Assembly: GCF_023078275.1 (NCBI RefSeq) | Contig: NC_062975.1 | Span: 18,957,641-19,021,640, forward strand | Reading direction: 5' to 3' | DNA from: Leguminivora glycinivorella | Taxonomy: Eukaryota; Arthropoda; Insecta; Lepidoptera; Tortricidae | DNA length: 64,000 bases | Shown here: in pieces, positions 22,156 to 33,611 of the stretch | How positions within the stretch are numbered: position 1 is the stretch's first letter | How the letters are laid out: the number at the start of each line of letters is the position of its first letter | The notes under the pieces: generated by a model | What the model was told of the DNA's origin: nothing | Databases searched by the model: none | Seen by the model: only the letters and a program-made list of their open reading frames with translations | Made by a program: the position numbers and the translations under genes

Positions 22156-22466
22156 ACTATAATGTATGTAGATGCAAGATGCCTCTACATTCTAAATAAC
22201 CAGGAACCCACGGAAGTGCCAACACAAACGTAACTCACACGAAATACGCGTAGCGATAAATTTACGTGTTAGTTGCTTGCGCAGAAGTTAAAAAGATGTC
22301 AAATACGACGTTGTCTAAAAAATCCTCTTGCAGAATTAAAATTTATGTTCGTAAGACGTATTTAAGAAGGGGTTCCACCCAGATTTGATGCATGTGGGAA
22401 GAATTTCAGCATCGGCGATGTCTGAAATTAACAATTGTTTAAGTTTACATCCTAAATCATTTAATC

Positions 22467-22706
22467 TTAGTCGGCTAAGATATTATTGTTTCTCCATTTA
22501 AACCTCCTTCTTAATATTCGGACACATCTGCCGCATGCCAAACGACCTGTTTGCCAAGAAAAATACCGAATGGACACTAAACAAAAACATAGTGTGGCGT
22601 GACGGCAAACCGTGAAGGAGATGGACGCACGATCTTGACGTCTTGGCCAAACATTGGACGGGTGGAAGAAAGAGAGGGGAGGCCTTTGTCCCGCAGTGGG
22701 ACACAA
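22467..22706 (+). pseudogene. Mirror copy of retrotransposon C-terminal fragment
   Basis: The plus strand here corresponds to the minus-strand fragment at 20699-20893. It includes the region encoding the QQWDTTG-like end near 22690, but deletions break the frame. Confidence 0.6.
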
Positions 22707-23096
22707 CAGGCTAAAAATTATAATAAATAAAAATCTTAATATTATTATAAATGTTTTGGTAGGAGATTCAAATTATCGCAATACCCATCTATATTTGTTT
22801 GTACAGAATCAAATAAAGGTGACTTATCCCCGCCCCAACGTGCACCATAAATTTTGTTGACTTCTGACATCCATATTTGATTCCTAAATACGAATTCTGC
22901 CAAATATTCCTTTGTTCATACAACGTTGTATTTTTCGACCTACACAATACACTATGTGCCCCTACCCGTTATGTATATTTGTCTTAAGGGCGACACCTGC
23001 TGGGTCATAAATTATTAAGATATCGCCTGAGATTGTTGCTCCGTAAATACACGGGAAGATGGATGTGCAAATTGTTAACCATCTTCTTCTTCTTAG

Positions 23097-23303
23097 TCAT
23101 ATACTCTTGTTAGAGTAGGTTTTCCTACATATTGCTCTATTTGCGTTCCGCGCGCAGAGATTTAAGGGAGACCCGGTGAGAGCCCTCACTTGATCTGTCC
23201 ATCGCATTGAGGGGCGCAGTCTGTCTTGTACCGCCCACTCTTTCCTGAACAACAAGTCTCTCCATGGCGGAGTTTTCCCTAACGCTTCCCTTTTGTTAAC
23301 CAT
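23097..23303 (-). pseudogene. Mirror copy of retrotransposon C-terminal fragment
   Basis: The minus-strand frame with PPWRDLLFRKEWAVQDRLRP and MRWTDQVRALTG is nearly identical to 20069-20287, differing by a few residues and a frame change near the end. Confidence 0.65.
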
Positions 23304-23936
23304 GGGAATTCGGTAGGTAATCTAAAAATTCGTTGTAATTTTTCAAAACATACACTGGCTGAACATACCTTTTTAACTGCATAATACTAAGGGCGTATGT
23401 ATAATATCAGCGCTCAATCTCACAAGTATGTTACGTACTGTAAACCCCAGAAGAACGACAAATCTAGGATCTTAGGAGCTTCAGTGTCACTGTAAGTCAG
23501 TCACTGTAATTGACATACATATAATATTTTGTCATATATTACAGTTATAATTAGGCATCATACCAAACACGAAACAAAATCGTTTGTTCACTTAGCCTAA
23601 AAATATTCAAGAAACTTTTTCCCCAGTCGCTGTCGATTATTAGACGGCGTAGACATATTGGAAAGAAAATCGCCAATTAGCCTAAATAAACGAAATGGGC
23701 AAACATTTTTCAGAGAGTTCGCGTGAAAAAACTGTCATTCGTGTCTTCTAAGAGCAGTGATCGATGGGCCTGTGTCACGCAGAGCAGACACGCGAACCGT
23801 GTTGGTAGCACTAGCCCAGTCAAAATTGTTGTAAGAGGTGTGAATGTTATAATATATGTATATTGTTTACATGATGATACTGCAATTATTAAATTAAAAT
23901 GGAATTTTATGGCGTCACACGTTTCTTATTAAATAT

Positions 23937-24052
23937 ATATATATATTGGGAGACACCTTACACAGATCAATCTAGCCCCATACTAAGCAAAGCTTGGGGC
24001 GACATATTGAGATGGCAACCCGTATTCCACATACGGGTATACGTGCTAGGTA
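23937..24052 (-). mobile_element. SINE S1 tail fragment (type 1)
   Basis: Only the 3' tail survives (CACCTTACACAGATCAATC and CTAAGCAAAGCTTGG on the plus strand, after a (TA)n run). The tRNA head is absent, so the copy is 5'-truncated. Confidence 0.75.
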
Positions 24053-25824
24053 TAAATAGTTGATTAAAATTGCCATCGATTAAAAGTAATAAATTTAAAA
24101 TGGCTAGCCGAACAAAAAAAAGGGCGGCAATAAAAATAGAAAGCAGGCAGTTTCCCATTCTCGGATTACCCAATATTTTAGTTAAAAGTTATTCTGTAGA
24201 ATTTTAAAAACAAAACCCATTATAAGATTTATTTATTAGTTTAATGGAACAACAGAAAAATCGCTATCGCACAATGCACAGTACGCCAAACCTATAACGT
24301 AATCATACTCTAATATGGTATATTATTCCATACAAAGTCTACTCTCCTTGGTAAACTGTTTCCAGGACATCTGGAGCCCATGTGTCAAGGCATCTGACCA
24401 TGACTGTACCATTCGTTGCAAAAGGGACAGCGGGGGGTCCCTCTGAAGCCTTTGACCACGCCGAGCGAGACAACGTGCACCGCTGCAGTAAAAGAGAGCG
24501 AGACAGCGCACCAATCAGAGCCTTGGAAGGGATAAGGTCCCAGAGAAGAATCGTGAGCGCAATTGGATAATTGTAGCGACGAAAATATTATATCATTGTT
24601 AATAAAGTTGATATTAGCGTAACTAGAAATAAGTTGGGTTTGCAGGGACTCCAGTTAGGACGAAGGCCGAGAGTTGAGGACACTCTGATTTTAGACTCCA
24701 AGAAAGACCCAAGTCTTTCCAGCTTTATTTCAATTTGTTCCCTGATCATATATAATTGTAATAATTGTTAAAGATTAATTTAGTAGTTATAGTAGAAAAT
24801 AAAGCCAGTGGTTCCGGATCCGGCGATAAACGAGCTAAGTACCTCTTTTATCCAAACAGCGTCTCAAGTTGTATTTTAAGTAACACAACATAAATATTTA
24901 ATTATCTTTGTCAAGTGCAAGGCAAGTTCAATTCTTGCTTTATAATCTGGATTTATTGTTGGGACAGGTGCTATAACCTTGTGACGGTTAATTAGTATTT
25001 TAAAGTAACTGTATAATGCTTCTTCAGTTTCTTTCAGCTTTGTGTTACATATCTTGTATGACACTTTATTGATGAATATTAGTGCGAGTTCGAGCCTCGC
25101 CACTATGTTAAATATGTTCCATATATATTTGTTGAAACCAGGATTCGAGTTCCTGAGATATTTAATGTACCTAAATACATTTCGTCAAGGATTGAAACGA
25201 GACGACCGATATTATATTGTTATATCCTACAGATTAAACAACATGTGCATTTATTATAACTCAAACTGTGTTTAGAGTAAACTGTCTTGGAAATGCTGTT
25301 ATTACAATTCCTAATGAATTATTGTATTGTTGTACTAAATAGAGCATATAGATGTTATGTAGACATATTATGTAGACGTTACATTAATAAGGCGAAGTAA
25401 GGGTTTTAGCGGGTTTTCCCTTACTTCATGAGCCATTGATTTAATATATTGTCCCCGCAAAGGTATGGGCTATAGGTTGACTTGTATTGTATACACTTTT
25501 GTCTTATAATTTATATAAATATTTCAAGTGATAAAGGCCTAAATTGTTTTCTTCAAGTACGTATTTCTGTAGTGTATTCAAGTTTGCATTTATAGATTAT
25601 TGATTTCATTTTATATAACGAATGCCTTATAGATTTCTTTGATAGGAACGCCCTATACCTTGATAAATTTGCGATAATATATGTCAATTTTATAAATCGC
25701 CATGTGCCTTTCCTTACAACTACCCTATATAGTAGCTCAGACTCCTTAGATTCATCTACATCCTAATCAATCTAATTTATTTAATTCTCTAAAGCCTTCA
25801 GCATGGTATTTTAGGTCCCCCAAT
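24053..25824. other. Mostly unassigned; possible solo LTR at 24572-24890
   Basis: 24572-24890 begins TGTAGCGACG and ends AACACAACA. It contains AATAAAGCC near 24799, which is loosely LTR-like, but the flanking bases do not form a target duplication. No other gene or repeat is recognised in this stretch. Confidence 0.25.
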
Positions 25825-26010
25825 ACCATTACAATATACTTACTTATATAGATAAATACATACTTAATATATGCTAAATAGAAAACATCCATGACTCAGG
25901 ACCAAATATCTGTGTTCATCACACAAATAAATGCCCTTACTGGGATTCGAACCCAGGACGCGGCTCAGCAGGCAGGGTCACTACGCGCTAGGCAGAGTCC
26001 GGTCGTCTGT
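25825..26010 (-). mobile_element. tRNA-derived SINE (S1), partial
   Basis: The minus strand retains the B box GGGTTCGAATCC (plus strand GGGATTCGAACCCAGG), the GCTGAGCCGCG segment and the CATTTATTTGTGTGATG body. The tail is lost. Confidence 0.85.
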
Positions 26011-26107
26011 ATATTTTCGTTTACTTAATAGGTAGTAGTTTGAAAAACTAGTACAGTTCGAAGGATGTTGATACACTCCCCATCAGTCAGCCTGTGACGA
26101 CAGACGT

Positions 26108-26225
26108 AATAATCATAATAAATCATTTATTGCAGACAACCTTAGTCCATAGGGACAGTATACAATTACACACATTCACAAATAAAAATTACATGTAATG
26201 TCACGTCCAAAGCATTTGGCTAAAC
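26108..26225 (-). repeat. Probable LINE 3' end
   Basis: AATAAATCATTTATTGCAGAC followed by TAGTCCATAGGGACAGTATAC has the form of a retrotransposon 3' UTR read backwards. No coding part remains. Confidence 0.4.
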
Positions 26226-27100
26226 TATATTTTTAATTATAATTAGGTAAGAGTTACGGGCTTAGTATTTGTAGGATTTTTTTTTGCTCACATTCCATAA
26301 TTTCATGTGTTCCTAGTTTCAATGCATCAATTTTAGTTTTGACTGATTGCAGTATAGTTCTCATGATTATAATTATAATATTATGGACTTATTAATTTTG
26401 CCCTCTTTATCGTTTTAAGTTACAAATACTTACTTATAAGAATTCTGAGTAATGACAAGAAGAAGATGTTTTATTTACCGTAAATCTCAAAAAGCTACTC
26501 CATCGTTCGCACAAACATTAAATTTAATTCGCGTTGACTCGGGTATAACATCTTTGATATTCGTATTGAACAAAGCGAACGTTAAAATACCAGCCAGGCC
26601 TCTTCATTACACCCTAACGACGACATTTATGGGTATTACCTTTTTTATAGTATTCCACTGTTGAAATTATGTAACTTCGTCTGCAGACTTAATTGCAGTC
26701 TACTTCATGAAACGAAGCTTTACCTCATGTGTATAAGTTTCAGAGTTCTTTGGAATGTGGCTTGCGCGCGCTTTACTAATTGTTTCATATCAGGTAGCTG
26801 AAAATGGGGAAGGAATTAACATACATACAATCACGCCTATTTCCTAGAGGGGTAGGCAGAGATCACGGATTTTCATTTGCTACGATCCTGACAAACCGTC
26901 GGTTTCGAGGACTTCTGACCTGGCAGTTTGTGATATTTCCAAAAGTTCGCCTAGGTCTTCCACTTCCTACTGAGCCTTCTACTCTTTTTTCATATACTTT
27001 CTTTGTTAATCTTCTCGACGAAATTATTTACTATTTACTTATAACGGGTAAGTTTGTCATACGAAGACGTTAGTCTCACGTAATTTTTTTCGTATTTAAA
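26226..27100. other. Unassigned stretch
   Basis: The open frames at 26452-26664 and 26804-27073 have no recognised domain. The latter starts in repeat sequence containing AGGGGTAGGCAGAG. Confidence 0.35.
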
Positions 27101-27103
27101 TAA

Positions 27104-27432
27104 CGATCATCATCATCCTCCTTGCGTTACCCCGGCATTTGCCACGGCTCATGGGAGCCTAGGGGCCGCTTTGACACCTAATCCCAAGATTTGGCGTAGG
27201 CACTAGTTTTACGAAAGCAACTGCCATCTGACCTTCCAACCCGAAGGGTAACTAGACCTTATTGGAATATAGTCCGGTTTCCTCACGATGTTTTCCTTCA
27301 CCGAAAAGCGACTAGCAAATATCAAATGACATTTCGCACATAAGTAAAAAACTCATTGGTGCGAGCCGGGGTTCGAACTTGCGACCTCCAGAACGAAAGT
27401 CGCACGTACTTACCGCTAGGCTATCAGCGCTT
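27104..27432 (-). mobile_element. tRNA-derived SINE (S2)
   Basis: On the minus strand: GCGCTGATAGCCTAGCGGTA (A-box region), then CGCAAGTTCGAACCCC (B box), then a body complementary to CACGATGTTTTCCTTCACC, and a tail complementary to GCATTTGCCACGGCTCATGG. A second copy is at 32299-32625. RNA polymerase III promoter boxes identify it as a SINE rather than a tRNA gene: no acceptor stem is formed and the 3' half continues into unrelated sequence. Confidence 0.9.
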
Positions 27433-27874
27433 ATTTAAATAAATAAATATATATATTATTAAGAGTTCATATACTTACTACCTAATGTATCATAATTGGT
27501 AACTTTTGACCTCTAAGGAATGTTTATTACACAATAAGTACGAAAGCGATTACGTAAGTGATCAAGTAAAAATCGAAGGAAAAGTCTAGGGCTATCGAAG
27601 AAATCGTTCCAACAATATACATATATTCAGTTCTGTGTAAGACGACATCTGCACGGAATTACATTCTTTTGTGGGCCGGGATTCATATTGTGTCTCAAAA
27701 TAGAGGAGAAAACATCTCTTTAGTGAGCGCTCGGATATCAGCAATTTCTTAGCTCGATAGTATCGAGGACGTACTGGAAGGCGGTTTATCGAACTCGTAT
27801 TGCACTTTATTAAACTGACAATATTTTGTATTTTGTTGCTTAGACTCGTGTGGTGACAAGTTAAGAATTTCACT

Positions 27875-28640
27875 ACCCCTTTTCTTCCCTGGCTGTCGTA
27901 GAAGTCGACTGAGGGATGTGGGTTCCACTGCGATGTGGGTGATCAAACCACTGCAATATTAAAAAAAAAACATACAGACGAATTGAGAAGCCCTTCCTTG
28001 AGATTTGGGCGGCGGTTAATAACAGAATAACCACTCACATGCGTCCAGTAGCTGGAGTAGGAAATGTTTAAGTAACTAATTTTTATGTCGAAGCAGTTTA
28101 GGTTACCTATTATGAAAATCCAAATCACGTGAGTGGATAATGTGCATTCCTGGCAACACACATCATTACATTACAAAAACATAAAGTAGGAAACAATTAT
28201 AAGTTCTGGAAGACGAAATAAAACAAACGAGTACATGAGTAAGTACATGGAATTGAATTTGTGATAGCATGCATTTGATTACACTGACTTCGGATTTTAT
28301 TTCATTTCTTAATTTTATTGTGTTTTGTGTATTTCTATTTGTAAATGACGATCCTTATTGTGAGAAAATATTCATTTTATTATTTTCAATTTATAATGTA
28401 ATTTTCGACGATCATGATGAGAAGATAAACATAACTTTGGCATGTAACAAATTTATAGTGTACCTAATTTTTATCATGAAATAAAGAAATCTAATCTAAT
28501 CTAATCTGATGGATGAAATAAAATGTGAAGTTAAAATGGTTTCCACTCAGCAATGCAATATCACAATTTCATTTTCTTTCAACCTCTTAATTACCAAGAG
28601 TGGCAATGAAACTTGAAGGGTTTCATGTGAACCTATGAGT
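27875..28640 (+). repeat. Family A dispersed repeat split by a 594-bp insertion
   Basis: Head at 27875-27959 (CTGTCGTAGAAGTCGACTG to CACTGCAATAT) and body from 28554 (TGCAATATCACAATTTCATT to AACTTGAAGGGTTTCATGTG). The 8-mer TGCAATAT ends the first part and begins the second, consistent with a target duplication. Confidence 0.7.
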
Positions 28641-28680
28641 GGAAAATTTTAGTTTGGGAATACCAGGTTTAAGTACTTCG

Positions 28681-28755
28681 GCCTTGTCGTCACTTTCCAT
28701 CAGGTGCGACTAAGGTCAATCACTGGCCAGTTTATAAAAAAAATAAAAAAGTACT
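28681..28755 (+). repeat. Short retroposon tail fragment
   Basis: GTCGTCACTTTCCATCAGG, GTGCGACTAAGGTCAATC and an A-rich end. The inverse copy is at 62609-62665 (TTGACCTTAGTCGCAACTGG). Confidence 0.7.
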
Positions 28756-28867
28756 TATGTATGTGTGTGTTGTTAGTAACATTACATATTAACTAGTAGA
28801 ACAAATAAAACGATCTCTATTAGTAATAAGATTGTTACTATTTAAATCTAACTTCTTCATTACTTAT

Positions 28868-28990
28868 CTTTATTAGGTTAATTGAGTTATAAGTTCGCCT
28901 TTGTACTTCCTCCTTCTTCTATCTTTTATATTTGATGTATTGTATATTTTTTCTGGTGGTACAAAAAGAGTTTACTTACTTATTAGTTTA
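28868..28990 (+). repeat. Probable LINE 3' tail
   Basis: AAGTTCGCCTTTGTACTTCC leading into TTTTTCTGGTGG and a TTACTTACTTATTA tail. Shares its start, in reverse, with 9255. Confidence 0.5.
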
Positions 28991-29381
28991 TCAATGGACT
29001 GCAAGTCATTCCATTCGTACCAGTTTTGGTGAAACATCATAAATCACTGATGATGATAATGTCAATGTATATTATGTATTCAAAAAACATGGCGCCGAAA
29101 TTCTACTCAAACCCCCTGTCCTTTTTGCTTTGAACACGCGAACCTTATTACAAAAATAGTCAAAGCGGACCCGAGTGACCTTCGCATAGTTTAACTTATC
29201 TAAAGGCAATATTGCGTGACAAAACACTGCTGTCGCAGTAATCAGATAATCCGGGCATTCGGTCGCCTTCACAACTTGTCCAGCTATCTCGCCTATATAG
29301 CCATTTTATATACCTAGTATAAACACTTGGTACAGTCAGTAATATATTACACACAACGAAGTCCGCAAACATTCCTGGGTA
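28991..29381. other. Unassigned stretch
   Basis: Nothing recognised. Confidence 0.3.
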
Positions 29382-29540
29382 CGTAGCCGAATGGCACAAA
29401 CGCTTACGAAACGCTCACAAAACGAAACGCTCGTAGATATATCTATCTCTATCGCTGTTGCGTATTGGCGCGACAGAGCCAGACAACCTTTTGCGGCGTT
29501 TTGTTTTCGTTTCGCGTCGCAGAAATGCCATTCGGCTACG
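29382..29540. mobile_element. 159-bp MITE with CGTAGCCGAATGGCA inverted termini
   Basis: The left end CGTAGCCGAATGGCA (29382-29396) and right end TGCCATTCGGCTACG (29526-29540) are exact inverse complements. Inner AAACG/CGTTT blocks continue the symmetry. No coding capacity. Confidence 0.9.
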
Positions 29541-30420
29541 GCACCTGAGACAATCTATTTGTATACTTAGCTAAAAACTTCAACATATTATTTATTCAAA
29601 TAGGTTTCAATAAGCACTTTTAAAGAGTATGCCGCATTTATTGTTGCCGTCTGAGAGCAATTATATTCATTGCTTGTAGATCATCATCAATAGTAGCGGA
29701 CTAAGATAACGCTAGTCCGAAGCGCTTGACTCAATAAAAGAGTTTTTCTAAAAAAATCTGGTCCTACATTTTGCCGTCAAAAATACTTAGTCAATTATAC
29801 GAGTATTACACTTTTCTTTGTGTTAAGCGGTTACTGAATGGTGGACACCTCAAGCATTGTTTGATCCGTTACTTTTGTGGCTGACTGTACTGTCAGCCCT
29901 TACACGCACTACGGTATTACCATTGCTTGGAAAGTGAAAGCTCAGCCCCCCAATATGACCACAGAATATATAATAGTACAAGTACAGAAGACTCACACCT
30001 TTGATGTTCACAAAATGCCGCCATTCTAAATTCGTGATTTCAGCATTGGTCCCATAAAAAAGTTGTTCATTATGACCTCAAAAGTTTGAACGGTCCTTTC
30101 TATTTCAACCTGTATAAATAACAATATTTAATATCGGTGTGTTGATGGGCTAAAATTCACTGTTCTCTTTTATTCCTTCAGATATGGGCCCAACTGTAGT
30201 GTAATAGGATAGATAGAGAAACCAAGCTAGAAAGACTAGTTTTTTGGTTCACTTCTGATCGCTAAGCTTTCAGAATACAGCTTGCCCTCGTCAATTTGAA
30301 TAAAGAAGAGTAAAAAGTGAGGCATAGCCTTCGGTCCTCGATGTTTATCAGTTTGTAGCAATAAAACGTGAATGATTTAACGAAGGTTTTCCTTCACCCG
30401 ACTGACAATGACAAAAAAAA
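29541..30420. other. Unassigned stretch
   Basis: No gene or shared repeat recognised. Confidence 0.35.
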
Positions 30421-30421
30421 T

Positions 30422-30664
30422 ATATTGGGAACACCTTACACAGATCAACTTTGCCCCAAACTAAGCAAAGTTTATACTATGGGTGCTAAGCGACGATATA
30501 CATCCTTAAATAGATAAATACATACTTATACACATAGAAAACATCCATGACTCACGAACAAATATCTGTGCTCATCACACAAATAAATCCCCTCACCGGG
30601 ATTCGAACCCCGGACCGCGGCTTAGCAGGCAGGGTCACTACCGACTGAGCCAGACCGGTCGTCA
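30422..30664 (-). mobile_element. tRNA-derived SINE (S1, tail type 1), near full length
   Basis: The plus strand reads tail ACACCTTACACAGATCAAC, body CATCCATGACTCACG and ACAAATAAATCCCCTCACC, then head GGGATTCGAACCCCGGACC, GGGTCACTACCGACTGAGCC and AGACCGGTCGTC. On the minus strand this gives a good A box (TGGCTCAGTCGG) and B box (GGTTCGAATCC). Confidence 0.92.
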
Positions 30665-30834
30665 AAATAGTGACTGATGTGTGATGTAGCTAAATATGTT
30701 TTTGGAGGGGGCTGCAGGGGAAGCCAGCCACTCCAATTCGTAGATCTGCCACTGGAACCGCTGGCTCATGTCGCGATGCGTAATATGGTACTGCTACGCC
30801 ATCATAACTAGCTATTTATTATTTATTTATATAT

Positions 30835-30965
30835 AGAGTGCCCCCTGTTATATATGGCACCCGTGTTCAATAGATACATGTGGAACTCAATTTGGCAGTG
30901 TAATAATGGAAAAAATTGATCAGTTACAATTGCTCCCAGTAGGGATTTGCCCCGCTGTACCTTAT
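30835..30965 (+). repeat. Half copy of the inverted element at 43675-43852
   Basis: GTTATATATGGCACCCGTG, GTGGAACTCAA, TGTAATAATGGA, CAGTTACAATTGCTCCC and GGGATTTGCCCCGCTGTAC match the right half of the later element. Confidence 0.75.
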
Positions 30966-30975
30966 CGTTACAAAT

Positions 30976-32298
30976 ATTTACTTCAAGGTCCTTTTGAATT
31001 TAGGTAAGTAATTTAGTTGTGTGTATAATGAATATATTTTAATGATGATTTTTAGCTATTTTATAGCGAACTATAAACTATCTATATAAATGTTTATGGA
31101 CACTTTTTTCCTCTTCAAGTAATTATGTGACCAAAAAAATATACATAGTATGTCGTACAACTTTAGACGAGTAAACTTATTAAAAAAGCTTCCATGAACT
31201 TGGATAACTTTTTATTTTATTGCCTAAATTTTTCTTTAAATATGATAACGTATAGGTAGTTCATTATTTAAGAGCCTTATTTTTATACTTGTTTATTTTC
31301 AATTTGTTCATTCCGCAGAAAAAATCCTCATCGATATAAACTCTCCAGTTTCAGGAAATAACTGCAAACCTGAATGGAATTGTAATGTGTTTTCAGAACA
31401 GACGTAGTTATTATAGTACAATCAGCACATCTACAAAGCGATTACCAGCCAATGGTCTGTCACTGACGTGACAAATATCCACCATTCGAACGTTTATGTC
31501 GAGCGCAAGGATTGATTTGAAAATATGTTCTGATTGTTACTTTCATGGAATTATAGCTAGTGTTTAGCATGTAGGAGTATAGAAACGATGTGTAAAAAGT
31601 GGGTGATATTTTTTTGCGTCTCTCAGTTTGTATATCTACTAAGTACTCGTATCATATTGGTGTGTCATTTTGGAATCGGCCAGTCAGTTTCGAGTTCAGC
31701 TGTCTGTGTAAATTGTACCACACCTGTGGGTACCTACAATAATCGCTTTCGTAAGCGTATCGTAGCTCTTCTGTAGTAGTGCGAGAGAGCAAGAGTGCGT
31801 TTCGTTTCTTCGGCTAAACTGGCTCATCTCCAACGGCGCACAGTATGCGTTTTCTAAGAAAACTCGCTACAACAATAATCTGTCAAGATGAGGGCCAATG
31901 ATGAAGATGTCTTCACAAGTATTGTGCGAGTGAGACGCTTGCTTTTGACAAGTAAAACTGCTCTTGAAAACGAACAAGTAGGCTTCTATGTCGCTCTTCC
32001 GTATTTAGTATATTAAAGACTGTATCGTTAAGTATGAAGACAACTTTGAGTAACCGTACTTGTTTGCTATTTTATTGTTTTTTTATAACAAGACATGGGC
32101 TTTAAGTCACATAATAAGGTACGTATTTTGTCCTAGAAACTCGACGTAAAGTTTATGGTTTAGACAGAATTGACTTAATTCTCCCGAGTACCAATTACGA
32201 TTTCGGACAAAAGCTACTAGAAAATTCACAAATTGCGTACAAAACGATAAGATTGCAAAAAAAATTTGTACGGTGCGAACCTCAACTACACATGATCC
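30976..32298. other. Unassigned stretch
   Basis: No gene recognised. The 62-codon frame at 31588 has no domain. Confidence 0.35.
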
Positions 32299-32625
32299 AC
32301 ATCATCATCCTCCATGCGTTATCCCGGCATTTGCCACGGCTCATGGGAGCCTGGGGTCCGCTTTGACAACTAATCCCAAGATTTGGCGTAGGCACTAGTT
32401 TTTACGAAAGCGACTGCCATCTGACCTTCCAACCCGAAGGGTAACTAGGCCTTATTGGAATTAGTCCGGTTTCCTCACGATGTTTTCCTTCACCGAAAAG
32501 CGACTGGCAAATGTCAAATGACATTTCGTATATAAGTTCAGAAAAACTCATTGGTACGAGCCGGGTTCGAACCCGCAACCTCCGGATCGAAAGTCGCACG
32601 CTCTTACCGTTAGGCCACCAGCGCT
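32299..32625 (-). mobile_element. tRNA-derived SINE (S2)
   Basis: Collinear with 27104-27432 along its whole length, including GGCATTTGCCACGGCTCATG, TTAGTCCGGTTTCCTCACG and the minus-strand head with GGTTCGAACCC. It has small indels relative to that copy. Confidence 0.92.
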
Positions 32626-32639
32626 TCCACACACATGAC

Positions 32640-33295
32640 CCACAAAACACACATAACTACACATGATCCACAAAAGCAGAATATCTGGACATACTGTTAT
32701 TTGTTAAAAATAAAGTGTAGGATCTGTGTATGGCGGCCATTTAGAGAATGTGGCATGGCGCTTACGCTAATGCTAGAGTTTTTATCGATCTGGTTTAGGG
32801 ACGGTTCAAACACCATGAATGTCTATTAGACGTTTAATTATGGCTAATTTTTTTATCTGTTTCTCTCATCCTGCTTGCATCGAAAATTAGCGGCAATCCG
32901 AAACGTTGCTCAAAATGTTTTTTTTTTTGTCTTTATACTTAACGATACGGTCATTCCGTATTATCGTCTATGATAACGATTAGCGTGATTTCGACGTTGG
33001 CTATTAAGTACCCTGTAGTGTAAATCCGAATGTTACTTTTCTTAAATTAAATCCCAACTCCTCCTAAATTAAATAACAGTAATAACGCATAATGCTGACT
33101 ATTTATGAAATCCACCACTATTTCTAATTTACATAGACGCAACACAAAAAGTTACTCAACGAAAGTGCTTCAACGACGGTTTCTCTGAAAGCCACTTACC
33201 ACGAAATTACAAAATAATTAGTCCGCAACAAAGGGCCACTAAAGCATCGTTTCAAAATAATTACAGTAATTTTCGTTTATAATTTATTTCTTAAG
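32640..33295. other. Unassigned stretch
   Basis: Nothing recognised beyond AT-rich sequence. Confidence 0.3.
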
Positions 33296-33303
33296 TACAG
33301 CAC

Positions 33304-33606
33304 TTAAAGACGTCATAGTTAAGGTGTGTGGGGGTAAGATGTTACATGGGGTCAATAAAGACGTCATAGTTAAGGTGTGTGGGGGTAAGATGTTACATGG
33401 GAGTTTTGAATGATTCACGGTTATTTTCATTAGACTTATATAGACCGTGATTACCTTTTTGATTTTTGTCGAGCTCCCCAAACTCGACAAAAATCAAAAA
33501 GGTAATCACGGTCTATATCCCGGTCAATATAAGTCTAATGTTACATGGGGTCAATAAAGACGTCATAGTTAAGGTGTGTTGGGGTAAGATGTTACATAGG
33601 GTCAAG
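33304..33606 (+). repeat. Minisatellite of about 57 bp, three units, interrupted by a fold-back insertion
   Basis: AAAGACGTCATAGTTAAGG followed by GTGTGGGGGTAAGATG and TTACATGGGGTCAAT recurs at about 33306, 33357 and 33555. Confidence 0.9.
33402..33537. mobile_element. Fold-back retroposon insertion with about 12-bp target duplication
   Basis: The left half is the inverse and the right half the direct form of the retroposon end seen at 17256. GACCGTGATTACCTTTTTGA pairs with TCAAAAAGGTAATCACGGTC around a short CCCCAAA centre. ATGTTACATGGG lies on both sides (33390-33401 and 33538-33549). It sits inside a minisatellite unit. Confidence 0.85.
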
Positions 33607-33611
33607 GCGGA

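Larger units (their letters stand above)
21278..22172. other. Spacer of the giant inverted repeat
   Basis: Unique 895 bp between the arms. Holds a copy of the CCCCCGGCGCAAAAAC repeat (21338-21580) and a family A fragment (22057-22155). No transposase frame is present. Confidence 0.7.
22173..23424 (-). repeat. Right arm of giant inverted repeat
   Basis: Reverse complement of 19953-21277, about 70 bp shorter because of internal deletions (for example within the fragment near 22600-22680). The outer end CGCTCAATCTCACA mirrors TGTGAGATTGAACG of the left arm. Confidence 0.9.
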
